Assembly (NCBI GenBank): GCA_028288725.1 | Contig: JAQGIC010000133.1 | Location: forward strand, 1 to 64,000 | From: Rhodospirillales bacterium | GTDB lineage: Bacteria > Pseudomonadota > Alphaproteobacteria > ATCC43930 > CGMCC-115725 | Length of the DNA: 64,000 nt | Direction: 5' to 3' | Part shown: one piece after another, positions 35,759-44,721 of the stretch | How the letters are laid out: every line of letters starts with the position of its first letter | Numbering within the stretch: the first letter of the stretch is position 1 | Notes under the pieces: model-generated | Told to the model about the DNA's origin: nothing | The model's database searches: none | What the model saw: only the letters and a program-made list of their open reading frames with translations | Translations under genes and position numbers: made by a program

Positions 35759-37477
35759 TTACGAGCTCTCCTTCTCCGACTTGGCGCGGTTGAACGCCGC
35801 ACCCAGGATGTCGCCCAGGCTGGCGCCCGAGTCGGACGAACCGAACTCGGCCATCGCCTTCTTGTCTTCCTCGACTTCGCGCGACTTGATCGACAGCGTG
35901 ACCTTGCGGGTCGCGCGATCGATCGCCGTCACCTTGGCGTCGACCTTTTCGCCGACGGCGAAACGGTCCGGACGCTGCTCGCTGCGCTCACGCGACAGCT
36001 CGGCCTTGCGGATGAAGCCCGGCATGCCGTCGGCGGTGGTCACTTCGAGACCGTTCTCGGTGACGATGGTCACCGTGCAGGTCACGACGTCACCCTTCTT
36101 CAGCTTCGACAGGCTCTCTTCGTACGGATCGTCCGCGAGCTGCTTGATGCCGAGCGAGATGCGCTCCTTCTCGACGTCGACGTCGAGCACCTTGACCTTG
36201 ACCTGGTCGCCCTTCTTGAAGTCGGCGACGACTTCCTCGCCCGGGCGCGCCCAGTCGAGATCGGAAAGATGGACCATGCCGTCGATGTCGCCCGGCAGAC
36301 CGACGAACAAACCGAACTCGGTGATGTTCTTGACCTCGCCCTCGAGCTCGGTCCCGACCGGGAACTGCTCGATGAAGCTTTCCCACGGATTGGCCAGGGT
36401 CTGCTTCAGGCCCAGGCTGATCCGGCGCTTCTGCGGATCGACATCCAGCACCATGACTTCGACTTCCTGGGAAGTCGAAACGATCTTGCCGGGATGCACG
36501 TTCTTCTTGGTCCATGACATTTCCGAGACGTGAACGAGACCCTCGACACCCGGCTCCAGCTCGACGAACGCGCCGTAGTCGGTGATGTTGGTGACGCGAC
36601 CCTTGTAGCGGGCGCCCGACGGGTACTTGAGCTCGACGCCCTCCCACGGATCCGCCTCGAGCTGCTTCATGCCGAGCGAGATGCGCTGCGTCTCGGGGTT
36701 GAAGCGGATGACCTGCACCTTGACCGACTGGCCGATATGCAGGGCTTCCGACGGGTGGTTGATGCGGCGCCAGGCGATGTCGGTGACATGCAGCAGGCCG
36801 TCCACGCCGCCGAGATCGACGAACGCACCGTAGTCGGTGATGTTCTTGACCACGCCGTTGAGGATCTGGCCTTCCTTGAGGTTGGCCACCAGCTCCGAAC
36901 GCGCTTCGGCCCGGCTCTCTTCGAGCACGGCGCGACGCGAGACGACGATGTTGCCGCGCGAGCGGTCCATCTTCAGGATCTGGAACGGCTGCGGCGTGCC
37001 GATCAGCGGGGTGATGTCGCGCACGGGGCGGATATCGACCTGGCTGCCCGGCAGGAACGCCACGGCGCCGTTCAGGTCGACCGTGAAGCCGCCCTTGACG
37101 CGACCGAAGATAACGCCGGTCACGCGCTCGTTGGCGGTGAAGCTCTTTTCCAGGAGCGTCCAGGCCTCTTCGCGACGGGCCTTCTCACGGCTCAGCTGCG
37201 CTTCGCCGTGCTTGTCTTCCATGCGCTCGAGATAGACCTCGACGAGATCGCCGATGGCGAGCTCGGCCGGCTTGCCGGCGTTCGCGAATTCCTTGAGCGG
37301 GACACGACCTTCGGACTTCAGTCCGACGTCGATGAGAACCATGTCGTTCTCGATCCCGATGACATGGCCCTTGACGACCGTGCCTTCGAGGCTGGACGAG
37401 GTACCGAGCGAGGCATCGAGGAGCGCCGCGAAGCTCTCCTTCTCGTAGGTCTCGGCGTGAGTGGTTGCAGAAGCCAT
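35759..37477 (-). CDS. rpsA: 30S ribosomal protein S1
   Basis: This 572-residue protein has six S1 RNA-binding domains in tandem; repeats such as ITDYGAFVDLGGVDGLLHVTDIAW, ITDYGAFVELEPGVEGLVHVSEMSW and ITEFGLFVGLPGDIDGMVHLSDLDW are visible. It recruits mRNA to the ribosome. Length is normal for Alphaproteobacteria. It lies between cmk and ihfB in the conserved order, with its own terminator. Confidence 0.97.
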   Translation of the reverse strand: MASATTHAETYEKESFAALLDASLGTSSSLEGTVVKGHVIGIENDMVLIDVGLKSEGRVPLKEFANAGKPAELAIGDLVEVYLERMEDKHGEAQLSREKARREEAWTLLEKSFTANERVTGVIFGRVKGGFTVDLNGAVAFLPGSQVDIRPVRDITPLIGTPQPFQILKMDRSRGNIVVSRRAVLEESRAEARSELVANLKEGQILNGVVKNITDYGAFVDLGGVDGLLHVTDIAWRRINHPSEALHIGQSVKVQVIRFNPETQRISLGMKQLEADPWEGVELKYPSGARYKGRVTNITDYGAFVELEPGVEGLVHVSEMSWTKKNVHPGKIVSTSQEVEVMVLDVDPQKRRISLGLKQTLANPWESFIEQFPVGTELEGEVKNITEFGLFVGLPGDIDGMVHLSDLDWARPGEEVVADFKKGDQVKVKVLDVDVEKERISLGIKQLADDPYEESLSKLKKGDVVTCTVTIVTENGLEVTTADGMPGFIRKAELSRERSEQRPDRFAVGEKVDAKVTAIDRATRKVTLSIKSREVEEDKKAMAEFGSSDSGASLGDILGAAFNRAKSEKESS

Positions 37478-37769
37478 CGGCTCTCCTGATCCCGAGCGAT
37501 TTTAAGACCGATTGCGCCGGGGATCGAGGCGAACCGGTCTACCGCCGACTGGGTCGGGCGCGGCGGTGAAGACCCGTCGTAAGGCTGAGAATGTCGTGTC
37601 GGCCAAGGCCCGATTGAAGACCTTTTGGCCAAGACGAAAGGGAGCCGTCGCCCGACCCCAGCTGATGCCGGGACGGACAAAGCTCCCTAGAACCGCTCTC
37701 AAAGCGGCGGACTCTATACTCTCGCTTGGGCGCCGAAGCAACCGGTTCGGCGCCCGGCCGGCGCGCAGT

Positions 37770-38435
37770 TCAGGCTTGCGAGCCGCTGAACGAGCGAATC
37801 CGCGCCCGCACGATCGAAACCGCCGCCCCGAACGCCTCGTCGGCGTCGAGCCCGCTGGTGTCGAGCACGACCGCATCCGTCGCGGGTTTCAAGGGCGAGG
37901 ACGAGCGTTTGCTGTCCCGTTCGTCGCGCGCCTGCATGTCCGCCAGCACGGCCGCGGCATCGACCGGGCCGCCGGCGGCCTCCAGCTCGCGCAGCCGGCG
38001 GCCCGACCGGGCTTCGAGCGACGCGGTCACGAACAGCTTCACCGTCGCCTGCGGGCAGACCACGGTACCGATGTCGCGGCCGTCCAGCACGGCACCGATC
38101 GTCCCCTCGGGCGGGTGATACGCAAAGTTCCGCTGATATTCGAGCAGAGCCGCCCGCACCGCCGGATGCGCCGAGACGATCGAGGCGACCCGTCCGACGG
38201 CTTCGGTGCGCAAGGCGGGGTCGCCAAGCGTCGCGGGATCGAGCTTGGCCGCGATGGCGGCCGCCGCCTCGGCATCGGCCGGATCGACCCCGGCGGCCAG
38301 CACGTCGCGGGCGGTCGCCCGATAGAGCGCCCCGGTATCGAGATGGGCGAGCTTGTATTCCGTCGCCAGCCGGCGCGACAGCGTCCCCTTGCCGGCCGCG
38401 GCCGGACCGTCGACCGCGATAATCAACGCACCCAT
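37770..38435 (-). CDS. cmk: Cytidylate kinase
   Basis: This 221-residue kinase phosphorylates CMP and dCMP. P-loop DGPAAAGKGTLSRRLA is at about 8-23 and the CMP-binding DGRDIGTVVCP near the middle. It follows aroA directly, with start and stop codons sharing a base, and precedes rpsA. Confidence 0.95.
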   Translation of the reverse strand: MGALIIAVDGPAAAGKGTLSRRLATEYKLAHLDTGALYRATARDVLAAGVDPADAEAAAAIAAKLDPATLGDPALRTEAVGRVASIVSAHPAVRAALLEYQRNFAYHPPEGTIGAVLDGRDIGTVVCPQATVKLFVTASLEARSGRRLRELEAAGGPVDAAAVLADMQARDERDSKRSSSPLKPATDAVVLDTSGLDADEAFGAAVSIVRARIRSFSGSQA

Positions 38436-39760
38436 CAGATTGTTCCTGCTGAAATATCGGCGCCGAGCCCACGCATCAGGCCGGCGAAATCGGGAAAACT
38501 CGTGTCGATCGTCGCCGCGTCGTCGATCTCGACCGGCGCCTTGGCTCCCAGGCCCAACACCAGGAACGCCATGGCGATGCGATGATCGAGATCGGCCGGG
38601 ATCCGGGCACCGCCCGGCACAGGTCCACCGGCACCATGGACCGTCAGCGTGTCGCCGTCGACCGCAACCTGGACCCCGCAGGCGGCGAGGCCCCGGGCGA
38701 TCGCGCTCAGCCGATCGCTTTCCTTGACCGTGAGCTCGCCCAACCCATGCATCACGGTGACGCCGGTCGCCCGCGCCGCCGCGACCGCCAGGATCGGATA
38801 TTCGTCGATCATGCTGGGCGCCCGCTCGGCCGGGACGACGACGCCCCGCAATCCGCTGGCCCGGACGCGCAGATCGCCGACAGGCTCGGCGCCGCTTTCG
38901 CGCGCATTCAGAATATCGATTGCCCCCCCCATTTCGCGAAGCGTGGCGATGAGGCCGGTGCGCAGCGGGTTGAGCCCGACGTCGAGCAGCGTCACGTCCG
39001 AGCCTTCGAGCGTCAGGGCCGCCACGATCGCAAACGCCGCCGACGAGGGATCGGCCGGCAGATCGAGGGCGGCGGGGGTCAGTTCCGGCTGCCCCTCGAT
39101 CTCGATCCGGCCGGCATCGACCGTGACGCGGGCGCCGAAGCTGCGCAGCATGCGTTCGCTATGGTCGCGGGTCGGGTGGGGTTCGATGATCGTGGTCGTG
39201 CCCGGCGTATTGAGCGCCGCCAGCAGGATCGCCGATTTGACCTGGGCCGAGGCCATGGCCAGGCGATAGTCGATCGGCATCGGCAGGGCGGCACCCGTCA
39301 CGGCCAGCGGCAGCAGCCCGCCGCGCCGGCCGGTGAAGCTGGCGCCCATCATTTCGAGCGGCTGGATCACCCGCGCCATCGGCCGGCGCGCGAGCGAGGC
39401 GTCGCCGGTAAGGATCGCGGTCACCGGATGGGTCGCGAGCAGGCCCATCAGCAGGCGCGCCCCGGTCCCGGAATTGCCGAGATCGAGCACCTGGGCCGGT
39501 TCCATCAACCCGCCGACGCCGACGCCGTCGACGGTCCAGAGCCCGTCGCCATGGCGGGTGACGGTGGCGCCCAGCGCGCGCACGGCCGCCGCGGTCGCGC
39601 GCACGTCGGCACCGTCGAGCAGCCCCTTGATGCTGGTCCGGCCGACCGCCAGCGCACCCAGAATCAGCGCACGATGCGACATCGACTTGTCGCCCGGCAC
39701 CCGGACGGTGCCGGTGAGCCCGCCACTCGGACGGGCGATGAGCGGTTGCGGCGGCGGCAT
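38435..39760 (-). CDS. aroA: 3-phosphoshikimate 1-carboxyvinyltransferase (EPSP synthase)
   Basis: This 441-residue two-domain shikimate enzyme joins PEP to shikimate 3-phosphate. [46 protein letters not shown] and [13 protein letters not shown] are the conserved PEP and S3P binding blocks. The [11 protein letters not shown] form (Ala in place of the common Gly-Thr/Met class I pattern) suggests a class II (glyphosate-tolerant-type) enzyme, but this needs alignment. Co-transcribed with cmk. Confidence 0.94.
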   Translation of the reverse strand: MPPPQPLIARPSGGLTGTVRVPGDKSMSHRALILGALAVGRTSIKGLLDGADVRATAAAVRALGATVTRHGDGLWTVDGVGVGGLMEPAQVLDLGNSGTGARLLMGLLATHPVTAILTGDASLARRPMARVIQPLEMMGASFTGRRGGLLPLAVTGAALPMPIDYRLAMASAQVKSAILLAALNTPGTTTIIEPHPTRDHSERMLRSFGARVTVDAGRIEIEGQPELTPAALDLPADPSSAAFAIVAALTLEGSDVTLLDVGLNPLRTGLIATLREMGGAIDILNARESGAEPVGDLRVRASGLRGVVVPAERAPSMIDEYPILAVAAARATGVTVMHGLGELTVKESDRLSAIARGLAACGVQVAVDGDTLTVHGAGGPVPGGARIPADLDHRIAMAFLVLGLGAKAPVEIDDAATIDTSFPDFAGLMRGLGADISAGTI

Positions 39761-39987
39761 GAAACGACGGAACCTCTGATGGGCCTAAAGGCGTTGATCG
39801 GTGCCGACCCTACGGCGGAAATCGACCGTCGCGCACGCGAATTGCGTCCGGGACACGGATTTTGCTTTTGACAGGTGGCGACGATCATGGCAATTGCCGC
39901 CGACCATATTCGAAACGGGGTCGTTCGGTTCCGGTCATTGCGACCGGGTCCCGCCGATCCCGCTGCATGTAGAGACGGAGTTTCCCG

Positions 39988-40350
39988 GTGGCAAATCCCG
40001 AATGGGGCACCAAGCGCATCTGCCAGTCCTGCAGTGCAAAGTTCTATGATCTGAACCGCGATCCGATCGTCTGCCCGAAGTGCCAGACCGAATTCGATCC
40101 GGAGGCCTTCCTGAAGACGCGCCGGTCGCGCCCGTCGAGCATCGTCGAGAAGGACGCCGAAGTGGTGCCCGGCGTCGCGGTCGATCCCGAGGTCGAGGAC
40201 GTCGAGGTGGTCGAGGGCGAGGATGCCGTCGTCGCCGATAGCGATGAAGAGGAAGACGAGGACCTGATCGAGGACGCGTCCGAACTGGGCGAGGACGAGG
40301 ACGATCTGGCCGAAGTCATCGAGAATGTCGACGAAGAGGAAGAGCGCTAG
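39988..40350 (+). CDS. FYDLN-acid/TIGR02300-family protein
   Basis: This 120-residue protein has an N-terminal zinc ribbon (CQSC...CPKC) containing the namesake FYDLN, and an extremely acidic tail (runs of Glu/Asp from about residue 60 onward). The family is restricted mainly to Alphaproteobacteria, and its function is unknown. GTG start with GAGACGGAG upstream. It is divergent from aroA, as in related genomes. Confidence 0.92.
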   Translation: MANPEWGTKRICQSCSAKFYDLNRDPIVCPKCQTEFDPEAFLKTRRSRPSSIVEKDAEVVPGVAVDPEVEDVEVVEGEDAVVADSDEEEDEDLIEDASELGEDEDDLAEVIENVDEEEER

Positions 40351-40383
40351 GCGCTCTTCCCCTCGGTTCGAACGAACGTGAGG

Positions 40384-40420
40384 AAGGCCCGGCCGAGCGA
40401 TCGGTCGGGCCTTCGTGCGT
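40384..40420 (+). terminator. Hairpin downstream of the FYDLN gene
   Basis: AAGGCCCG and CGGGCCTT pair around a short loop, with a weak T-containing tail. A second perfect hairpin (GAAGAGCGC/GCGCTCTTC, about 40338-40358) spans the stop codon. Either could end the transcript; the converging membrane-protein gene begins just beyond. Confidence 0.55.
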
Positions 40421-40432
40421 TCTGGGGCCGGG

Positions 40433-41158
40433 TTAGGCCGGTTGGGCCAGGCCGGCCGATGCGATGTCGGCGCGCCCATGGATCAGCAGCCCCGCGGCGG
40501 CGAGGTTCCAGATCGACTGGACCGCCAGGATGGCAATCAGCAGCGGCGGCTCCAAATCGGCCTTGGCCAGGATCAGGAACGCCACCGGCAGCACGCCGGA
40601 GACCAGCCCGGTGCAGCCGACGATGCGCGGGAACCCGCGTTCGCGCAGCAGCGGCAGCGAGACGCCGAGCATGCCGAGCGACATGCCGATGAAGCCGAGC
40701 TTGCTCAGATACTGGATCGCGATCCAGCCATACATCAGCACGGCGAGGGCGACATCGGCCTTTTCCGGCGGGGAGCCGACGAAGGCCGCCGCGAGCGCCG
40801 GCGTGATGAAGCCGTCGTTGAGGGCGGCACCGACCATGCCGAGCGTGCCGATGCCATAGGCGATCAGCCCGAGCAGGACGGGCGTCCGGTGCAGCCCGAT
40901 CCGCGCGGCGAACCCGATGAAGCCGAAGAGATAGCCGCCCATCAGCAGGATGACGGCGGCATGGACATGCTCGTCGGCAGCCCGGCCCTTGACCAGGTCG
41001 ACCAGGATTTGCGACGCACCGCCGCCGCCGGAGACTGTCGGATGCGCAGCGACGGCGATCATGGACAGAAGGGTGCTGGCCACGAGCGCGATCGCGGCGG
41101 GACGGGACGGAGCGGCAGCGGTATGCGTGGTTTCCGGGCGCATCGGGAAAGTCCTCAT
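40433..41158 (-). CDS. Integral membrane protein of unknown function
   Basis: This 241-residue protein has about six hydrophobic segments (for example AIALVASTLLSMIAVAA, AAVILLMGGYLFGFIGFAA, TPVLLGLIAYGIGTLGMVGAA and PLLIAILAVQSIWNLAAAGLL). No family was recognised with confidence. It is divergent from a TetR regulator with a 114-bp gap holding a perfect inverted repeat, so it is probably that regulator's target. Confidence 0.75.
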   Translation of the reverse strand: MRTFPMRPETTHTAAAPSRPAAIALVASTLLSMIAVAAHPTVSGGGGASQILVDLVKGRAADEHVHAAVILLMGGYLFGFIGFAARIGLHRTPVLLGLIAYGIGTLGMVGAALNDGFITPALAAAFVGSPPEKADVALAVLMYGWIAIQYLSKLGFIGMSLGMLGVSLPLLRERGFPRIVGCTGLVSGVLPVAFLILAKADLEPPLLIAILAVQSIWNLAAAGLLIHGRADIASAGLAQPA

Positions 41159-41223
41159 TGCCTCAATGGAACCACGCTTCTATCAAACTATCGCATAGCG
41201 TTGGCGGAGCCGTCCGGCCGGTC

Positions 41224-41237
41224 GTCCGGTTCCGGAC
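41224..41237. promoter_or_regulatory. Candidate TetR operator between membrane-protein gene and TetR gene
   Basis: GTCCGGTTCCGGAC is a perfect inverted repeat (6-bp arms, 2-bp centre), with a further GTCCGGA half-site near 41252. It lies in the divergent gap upstream of the regulator's ATG at 41273, the usual site for autoregulation. Confidence 0.5.
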
Positions 41238-41272
41238 AAAGCCGGCGCGATGTCCGGAAAGGCCCTGCCGCC

Positions 41273-41833
41273 ATGATGTCCGACAAGACCGACCGGCGCA
41301 CCGAACGCACCCGCCAGGCCCTGCTGGCGGCGTTTCGCGACCTGGTGCAGGAATATCCCTACGACACCTTGTCGGTCGGCGACATCGTCGGGCGCGCCAA
41401 TGTCGGCCGCTCGACCTTCTATGAGCATTACGACGGCAAGGACGATCTGCTGAGCCGGAGCGTCGGCACCCCGTTCCGGGCGCTGGCCGCCATGGTCGGC
41501 GTTGCGGAAATGCCGGCATCCCTGGTCGGCACGATCGCGCATTTCCGCGAGAATCAGCGCATCGGCCGGACTTTGCTGACCGGCCCGACGAAGCCGATCT
41601 TGACACGATCCCTCGCCGACATGATCGAAGCCGAACTGGTCGCCTTGGGGCGTAAGGCGCCCGCGTCCGCCCTCATCCCGGACGCGCTCGCGGCCCTGCA
41701 TCTGGCGTCGGGCCAACTGGCTCTCATCGAAAATTGGCTGACGACCCAGCACGCCTGCCGGCCGGAAGTGATCGCCGAGGCGCTGTTCGTCAGCACGAAC
41801 GCGTCGGTGGCGGCGCTGTACCGACGGGGCTAG
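41273..41833 (+). CDS. TetR/AcrR-family transcriptional regulator
   Basis: This 186-residue regulator has an N-terminal helix-turn-helix (LSVGDIVGRANVGRSTFYEHYDGKDDLL, about 33-60) and a variable ligand-binding half. It probably represses the divergent membrane-protein gene. Effector unknown. Its stop codon falls at the edge of the family B repeat. Confidence 0.88.
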   Translation: MMSDKTDRRTERTRQALLAAFRDLVQEYPYDTLSVGDIVGRANVGRSTFYEHYDGKDDLLSRSVGTPFRALAAMVGVAEMPASLVGTIAHFRENQRIGRTLLTGPTKPILTRSLADMIEAELVALGRKAPASALIPDALAALHLASGQLALIENWLTTQHACRPEVIAEALFVSTNASVAALYRRG

Positions 41834-41945
41834 AGCGCGATGATATGAGGCCTGCTCGGCCTCATATCTGAATCGCACTCCAAATCAAATATTCAGAGAC
41901 TGATTCACCGATCAAACCGAGCCGGTTTGATCGGATCAGGCTCTA
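41830..41945. repeat. Two-hairpin intergenic repeat, family B, copy 2
   Basis: Same orientation as 146-262. Hairpin 1 (41842-41868) is identical to copy 1. Hairpin 2 (GATCAAACC/GGTTTGATC, 41910-41932) differs by one base in each arm so that pairing is kept. The ends CTAGAGC and GCTCTAG are inverted copies. It sits between converging TetR and cysteine-synthase-like genes. Confidence 0.85.
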
Positions 41946-41987
41946 GTCCCGCTCTCAACCGTCATGGCCGGGCATGACGCAAATTGA

Positions 41988-42992
41988 TTAGTTCGCCATC
42001 CAATGCGGCACCGGCAGCCCTTTGGAGCGCAGGAATTCCGGGTTGAACAGCTTCGACTGATACCGGGCCCCGCCGTCGGCGAGGATGGTGACGATGGTGT
42101 GGCCCGGCCCGAGTTCGCGGGCGAGCTTGATGGCGCCGGCGACATTGATGCCGCTCGATCCGCCCAGCACCAGCCCCTCATGCTCGACCAGATCGAACAC
42201 GACCGACAGCGCCTCTTCGTCCGACACGCGCAGCGCGCCATCGATTGGCGCGCCGGCCAGGTTGGCCGTGATGCGGCTGTTGCCGATGCCCTCGGTGATC
42301 GAGGCACCTTCGGCTACCAGTTCGCCCCTTGCGTAGTGGTTGTAGAAGACGGAGCCCATCGGGTCGGCCAGCATGACGCGGATCGCCGGATCCTGCGCCT
42401 TGAGCGCGAGCGCCACGCCGGCGATGGTGCCGCCGGTGCCGGCCGAGCAGATGAAGCCGTCGATCCGGCCGGCGGTCTGCTGCCAGATCTCGGCCCCGGT
42501 CGTGCGCCGGTGGCCCTCACGGTTCGCCACATTGTCGAACTGGTTGGCCCAGATCGCGCCATGCTCCGAGGTCCGGGCCAGTTCGGCCGCGAGCCGTTCG
42601 GAGACGCGGACATAATTGCCCGCTTCCTTGTAGGGCGCCGCCGGCACCAGGCGCAGGTCGGCGCCGACCAGCCGCAGGAAATCCATCTTCTCCTGGCTCT
42701 GGGTGTCCGGCATCACGATGACCGTGCGATAGCCGAGCGCATTGCCGACCAGCGCCAGGCCGATGCCGGTATTGCCGGCCGTGCCCTCGACGATGGTGCC
42801 GCCCGGCTTCAACCGGCCGCTCGCCACCGCCTCCTCGATGATGGCGAGCGCTGCGCGATCCTTGACCGAGCCGCCGGGATTGAGGAATTCGGCCTTGCCC
42901 AGAATCTCGCAGCCGGTCGCGTCCGAGGCGCGGGCCAGCCGGATGAGCGGCGTGTTGCCGATGGTGTCGATGAAGCCGTTACGGATGGACAT
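41988..42992 (-). CDS. cysK: Cysteine synthase A-like PLP enzyme
   Basis: This 334-residue fold-type II PLP enzyme has the lysine in NPGGSVKDRAA, substrate loop EGTAGNTGIGLA and phosphate-binding SAGTGGTIAG. O-acetylserine sulfhydrylase is the likely activity. It is slightly longer than classical CysK (about 310), like a known alphaproteobacterial subgroup, so cystathionine beta-synthase-like activity is possible. It follows an Lrp-type regulator eleven bases upstream. Confidence 0.85.
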   Translation of the reverse strand: MSIRNGFIDTIGNTPLIRLARASDATGCEILGKAEFLNPGGSVKDRAALAIIEEAVASGRLKPGGTIVEGTAGNTGIGLALVGNALGYRTVIVMPDTQSQEKMDFLRLVGADLRLVPAAPYKEAGNYVRVSERLAAELARTSEHGAIWANQFDNVANREGHRRTTGAEIWQQTAGRIDGFICSAGTGGTIAGVALALKAQDPAIRVMLADPMGSVFYNHYARGELVAEGASITEGIGNSRITANLAGAPIDGALRVSDEEALSVVFDLVEHEGLVLGGSSGINVAGAIKLARELGPGHTIVTILADGGARYQSKLFNPEFLRSKGLPVPHWMAN

Positions 42993-43003
42993 GAAAGAAC
43001 TCT

Positions 43004-43447
43004 CTAGCGATCGAACTTGGTCGATAGGATGATCGAGGAGACCGTCCGCTCGATGCCGTCGAGGGCACCGATCTCGTCGATCAGGAAATCCATCTGCTCG
43101 ACCGACCCGGCCTCGACCACCGCGATCATATCGTGCGGCCCGCTGACCGAAAAAAGGGCAGTGATCTGGGGAATTTTCCGCAGCGCGGTTTCGGCCTTGG
43201 CGGCAAATTTCGGCAGGACGGTGATCAGCACATGGGCGCGGATCAGCGCGCCCGCCGCCTCGGGCGACAGGCGCACGGTATAGCCGGCGATAATCCCGCT
43301 GCGCTCCAGCCGTTCCAGCCGGCTCTGCACCGTGGTGCGCGACAGGCCGAGCGCGCGGGCGAGATCCGCGGTCGCCCGGCGCGCATCGGCGCGCAACAGC
43401 TGCAGCAAGGCCTCGTCGGTCGGGTCCATCGTCACTTTGCCAGCCAT
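43004..43447 (-). CDS. Lrp/AsnC-family regulator
   Basis: This protein of about 147 residues has an N-terminal HTH (ADLARALGLSRTTVQSRLERLERSGII) and a C-terminal RAM ligand-binding domain (AHVLITVLPKFAAKAETALRKIP...). Effector is probably an amino acid. It is divergent from the saccharopine-dehydrogenase-like gene and upstream of cysK, and may control both. The start is uncertain: GTG at 43468 and ATG at 43429 are alternatives. Confidence 0.88.
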   Translation of the reverse strand: MAGKVTMDPTDEALLQLLRADARRATADLARALGLSRTTVQSRLERLERSGIIAGYTVRLSPEAAGALIRAHVLITVLPKFAAKAETALRKIPQITALFSVSGPHDMIAVVEAGSVEQMDFLIDEIGALDGIERTVSSIILSTKFDR

Positions 43448-43560
43448 ATCGTCGTTCTGCCGAAGCACGCGACTCCGTTCGTCGCTCTGCTACTACAGAC
43501 CGACGAACGGGGATTGTAAAGATGGAGGGAACAGACTTTTGAACGCCCAGAGGAAACCCC

Positions 43561-44655
43561 ATGAAGGACGTGCTCGTCGTCGGTGCCGGCAAGATCGGTT
43601 CGACCATCGCCGAAATGCTCGATGCAACCGGCGATTATCGGGTCGCGATCGCCGATCGCTCCGCCGATCAACTGTCCCGCCTGGGGACCGGTCCCGGCGT
43701 CGAAAGGGTGATGCTCGATATCGCCGACGGCGACGCGCTCGGCCGCGCGCTTGAACGCCGCTTCGCGGTGCTGAGCGCCGCCCCCTACAATCTCACGGGC
43801 AAGGTCGCGCGCGGCGCGCTGGCAGCGGGGACCCACTATCTCGACCTGACCGAGGATGTCGCGACCACGCGGCTGGTGAAGCAGCTGGCGACCGGAGCCG
43901 CCTCGGCCTTCATTCCGCAATGCGGCCTGGCGCCCGGCTTCATCTCGATCGTCGCCAACAATCTCGCCGGCCATTTCGACCGGCTCGACACGGTCAAGAT
44001 GCGCGTCGGCGCGCTGCCGCAATATCCGTCGAACGCGCTCAATTATAACCTGACCTGGAGCACCGACGGCGTCATCAACGAATATTGCGAGCCGTGCGAG
44101 GCCATCGTCAACGGTTCCTTGCGAGAGGTGCCGCCGCTGGAAGAGCTCGAGGAATTCTCGCTGGACGGCGTCAAGTACGAGGCGTTCAACACGTCCGGCG
44201 GTCTCGGCACGCTGTGCGAGACGCTGGAGGGCAAGGTCCGCAATCTCAACTACCGCACCATCCGCTATCCCGGCCATTGCGCCATCGTGAAGATGCTGCT
44301 GAACGACCTGCGCCTGCGCGACCGGCGCGACGTGTTCAAGGACATCCTGGAGAATTCGCTGCCGTCGACCCTGCAGGATGTCGTCGTGATCCTGGTGACG
44401 GTCAGCGGCTGGCAGGGCGACCGCTTCGTGCAGGAGACCTACGCGAACAAGGTCTATAGCCGGCAGATCGGCGGCCGTGTCCATAGCGCCATCCAGATCA
44501 CGACCGCATCGGGCATCTGCACCGTGCTGGACATGCTGGCCGCCGGCCAGCTGGCGCCGAAGGGGTTCGTGCGCCAGGAAGACATTCCGTTCGAAGCCTT
44601 CATCGAGAACCGTTTCGGCAAGGCCTACGCGCCGGATCTGCGCCAGGCAGCCTGA
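43561..44655 (+). CDS. Saccharopine dehydrogenase-like NAD(P)-dependent oxidoreductase
   Basis: This 364-residue protein has an N-terminal Rossmann motif (VLVVGAGKIGSTIAEML) and the saccharopine-dehydrogenase C-terminal domain (APGFISIVANNLAGHFDRLDTVKMRVGALPQ; YRTIRYPGHCAIVKMLL). Family members act in lysine degradation or on related amino acids. Divergence from an Lrp regulator supports an amino-acid role. Substrate not proven. Confidence 0.88.
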   Translation: MKDVLVVGAGKIGSTIAEMLDATGDYRVAIADRSADQLSRLGTGPGVERVMLDIADGDALGRALERRFAVLSAAPYNLTGKVARGALAAGTHYLDLTEDVATTRLVKQLATGAASAFIPQCGLAPGFISIVANNLAGHFDRLDTVKMRVGALPQYPSNALNYNLTWSTDGVINEYCEPCEAIVNGSLREVPPLEELEEFSLDGVKYEAFNTSGGLGTLCETLEGKVRNLNYRTIRYPGHCAIVKMLLNDLRLRDRRDVFKDILENSLPSTLQDVVVILVTVSGWQGDRFVQETYANKVYSRQIGGRVHSAIQITTASGICTVLDMLAAGQLAPKGFVRQEDIPFEAFIENRFGKAYAPDLRQAA

Positions 44656-44721
44656 TCCAGGAAAAGTCCGTCATCCCCGGGCTCGACCCCCGGAGATCCA
44701 GGCCGCGTCAAGCGAACCCGA

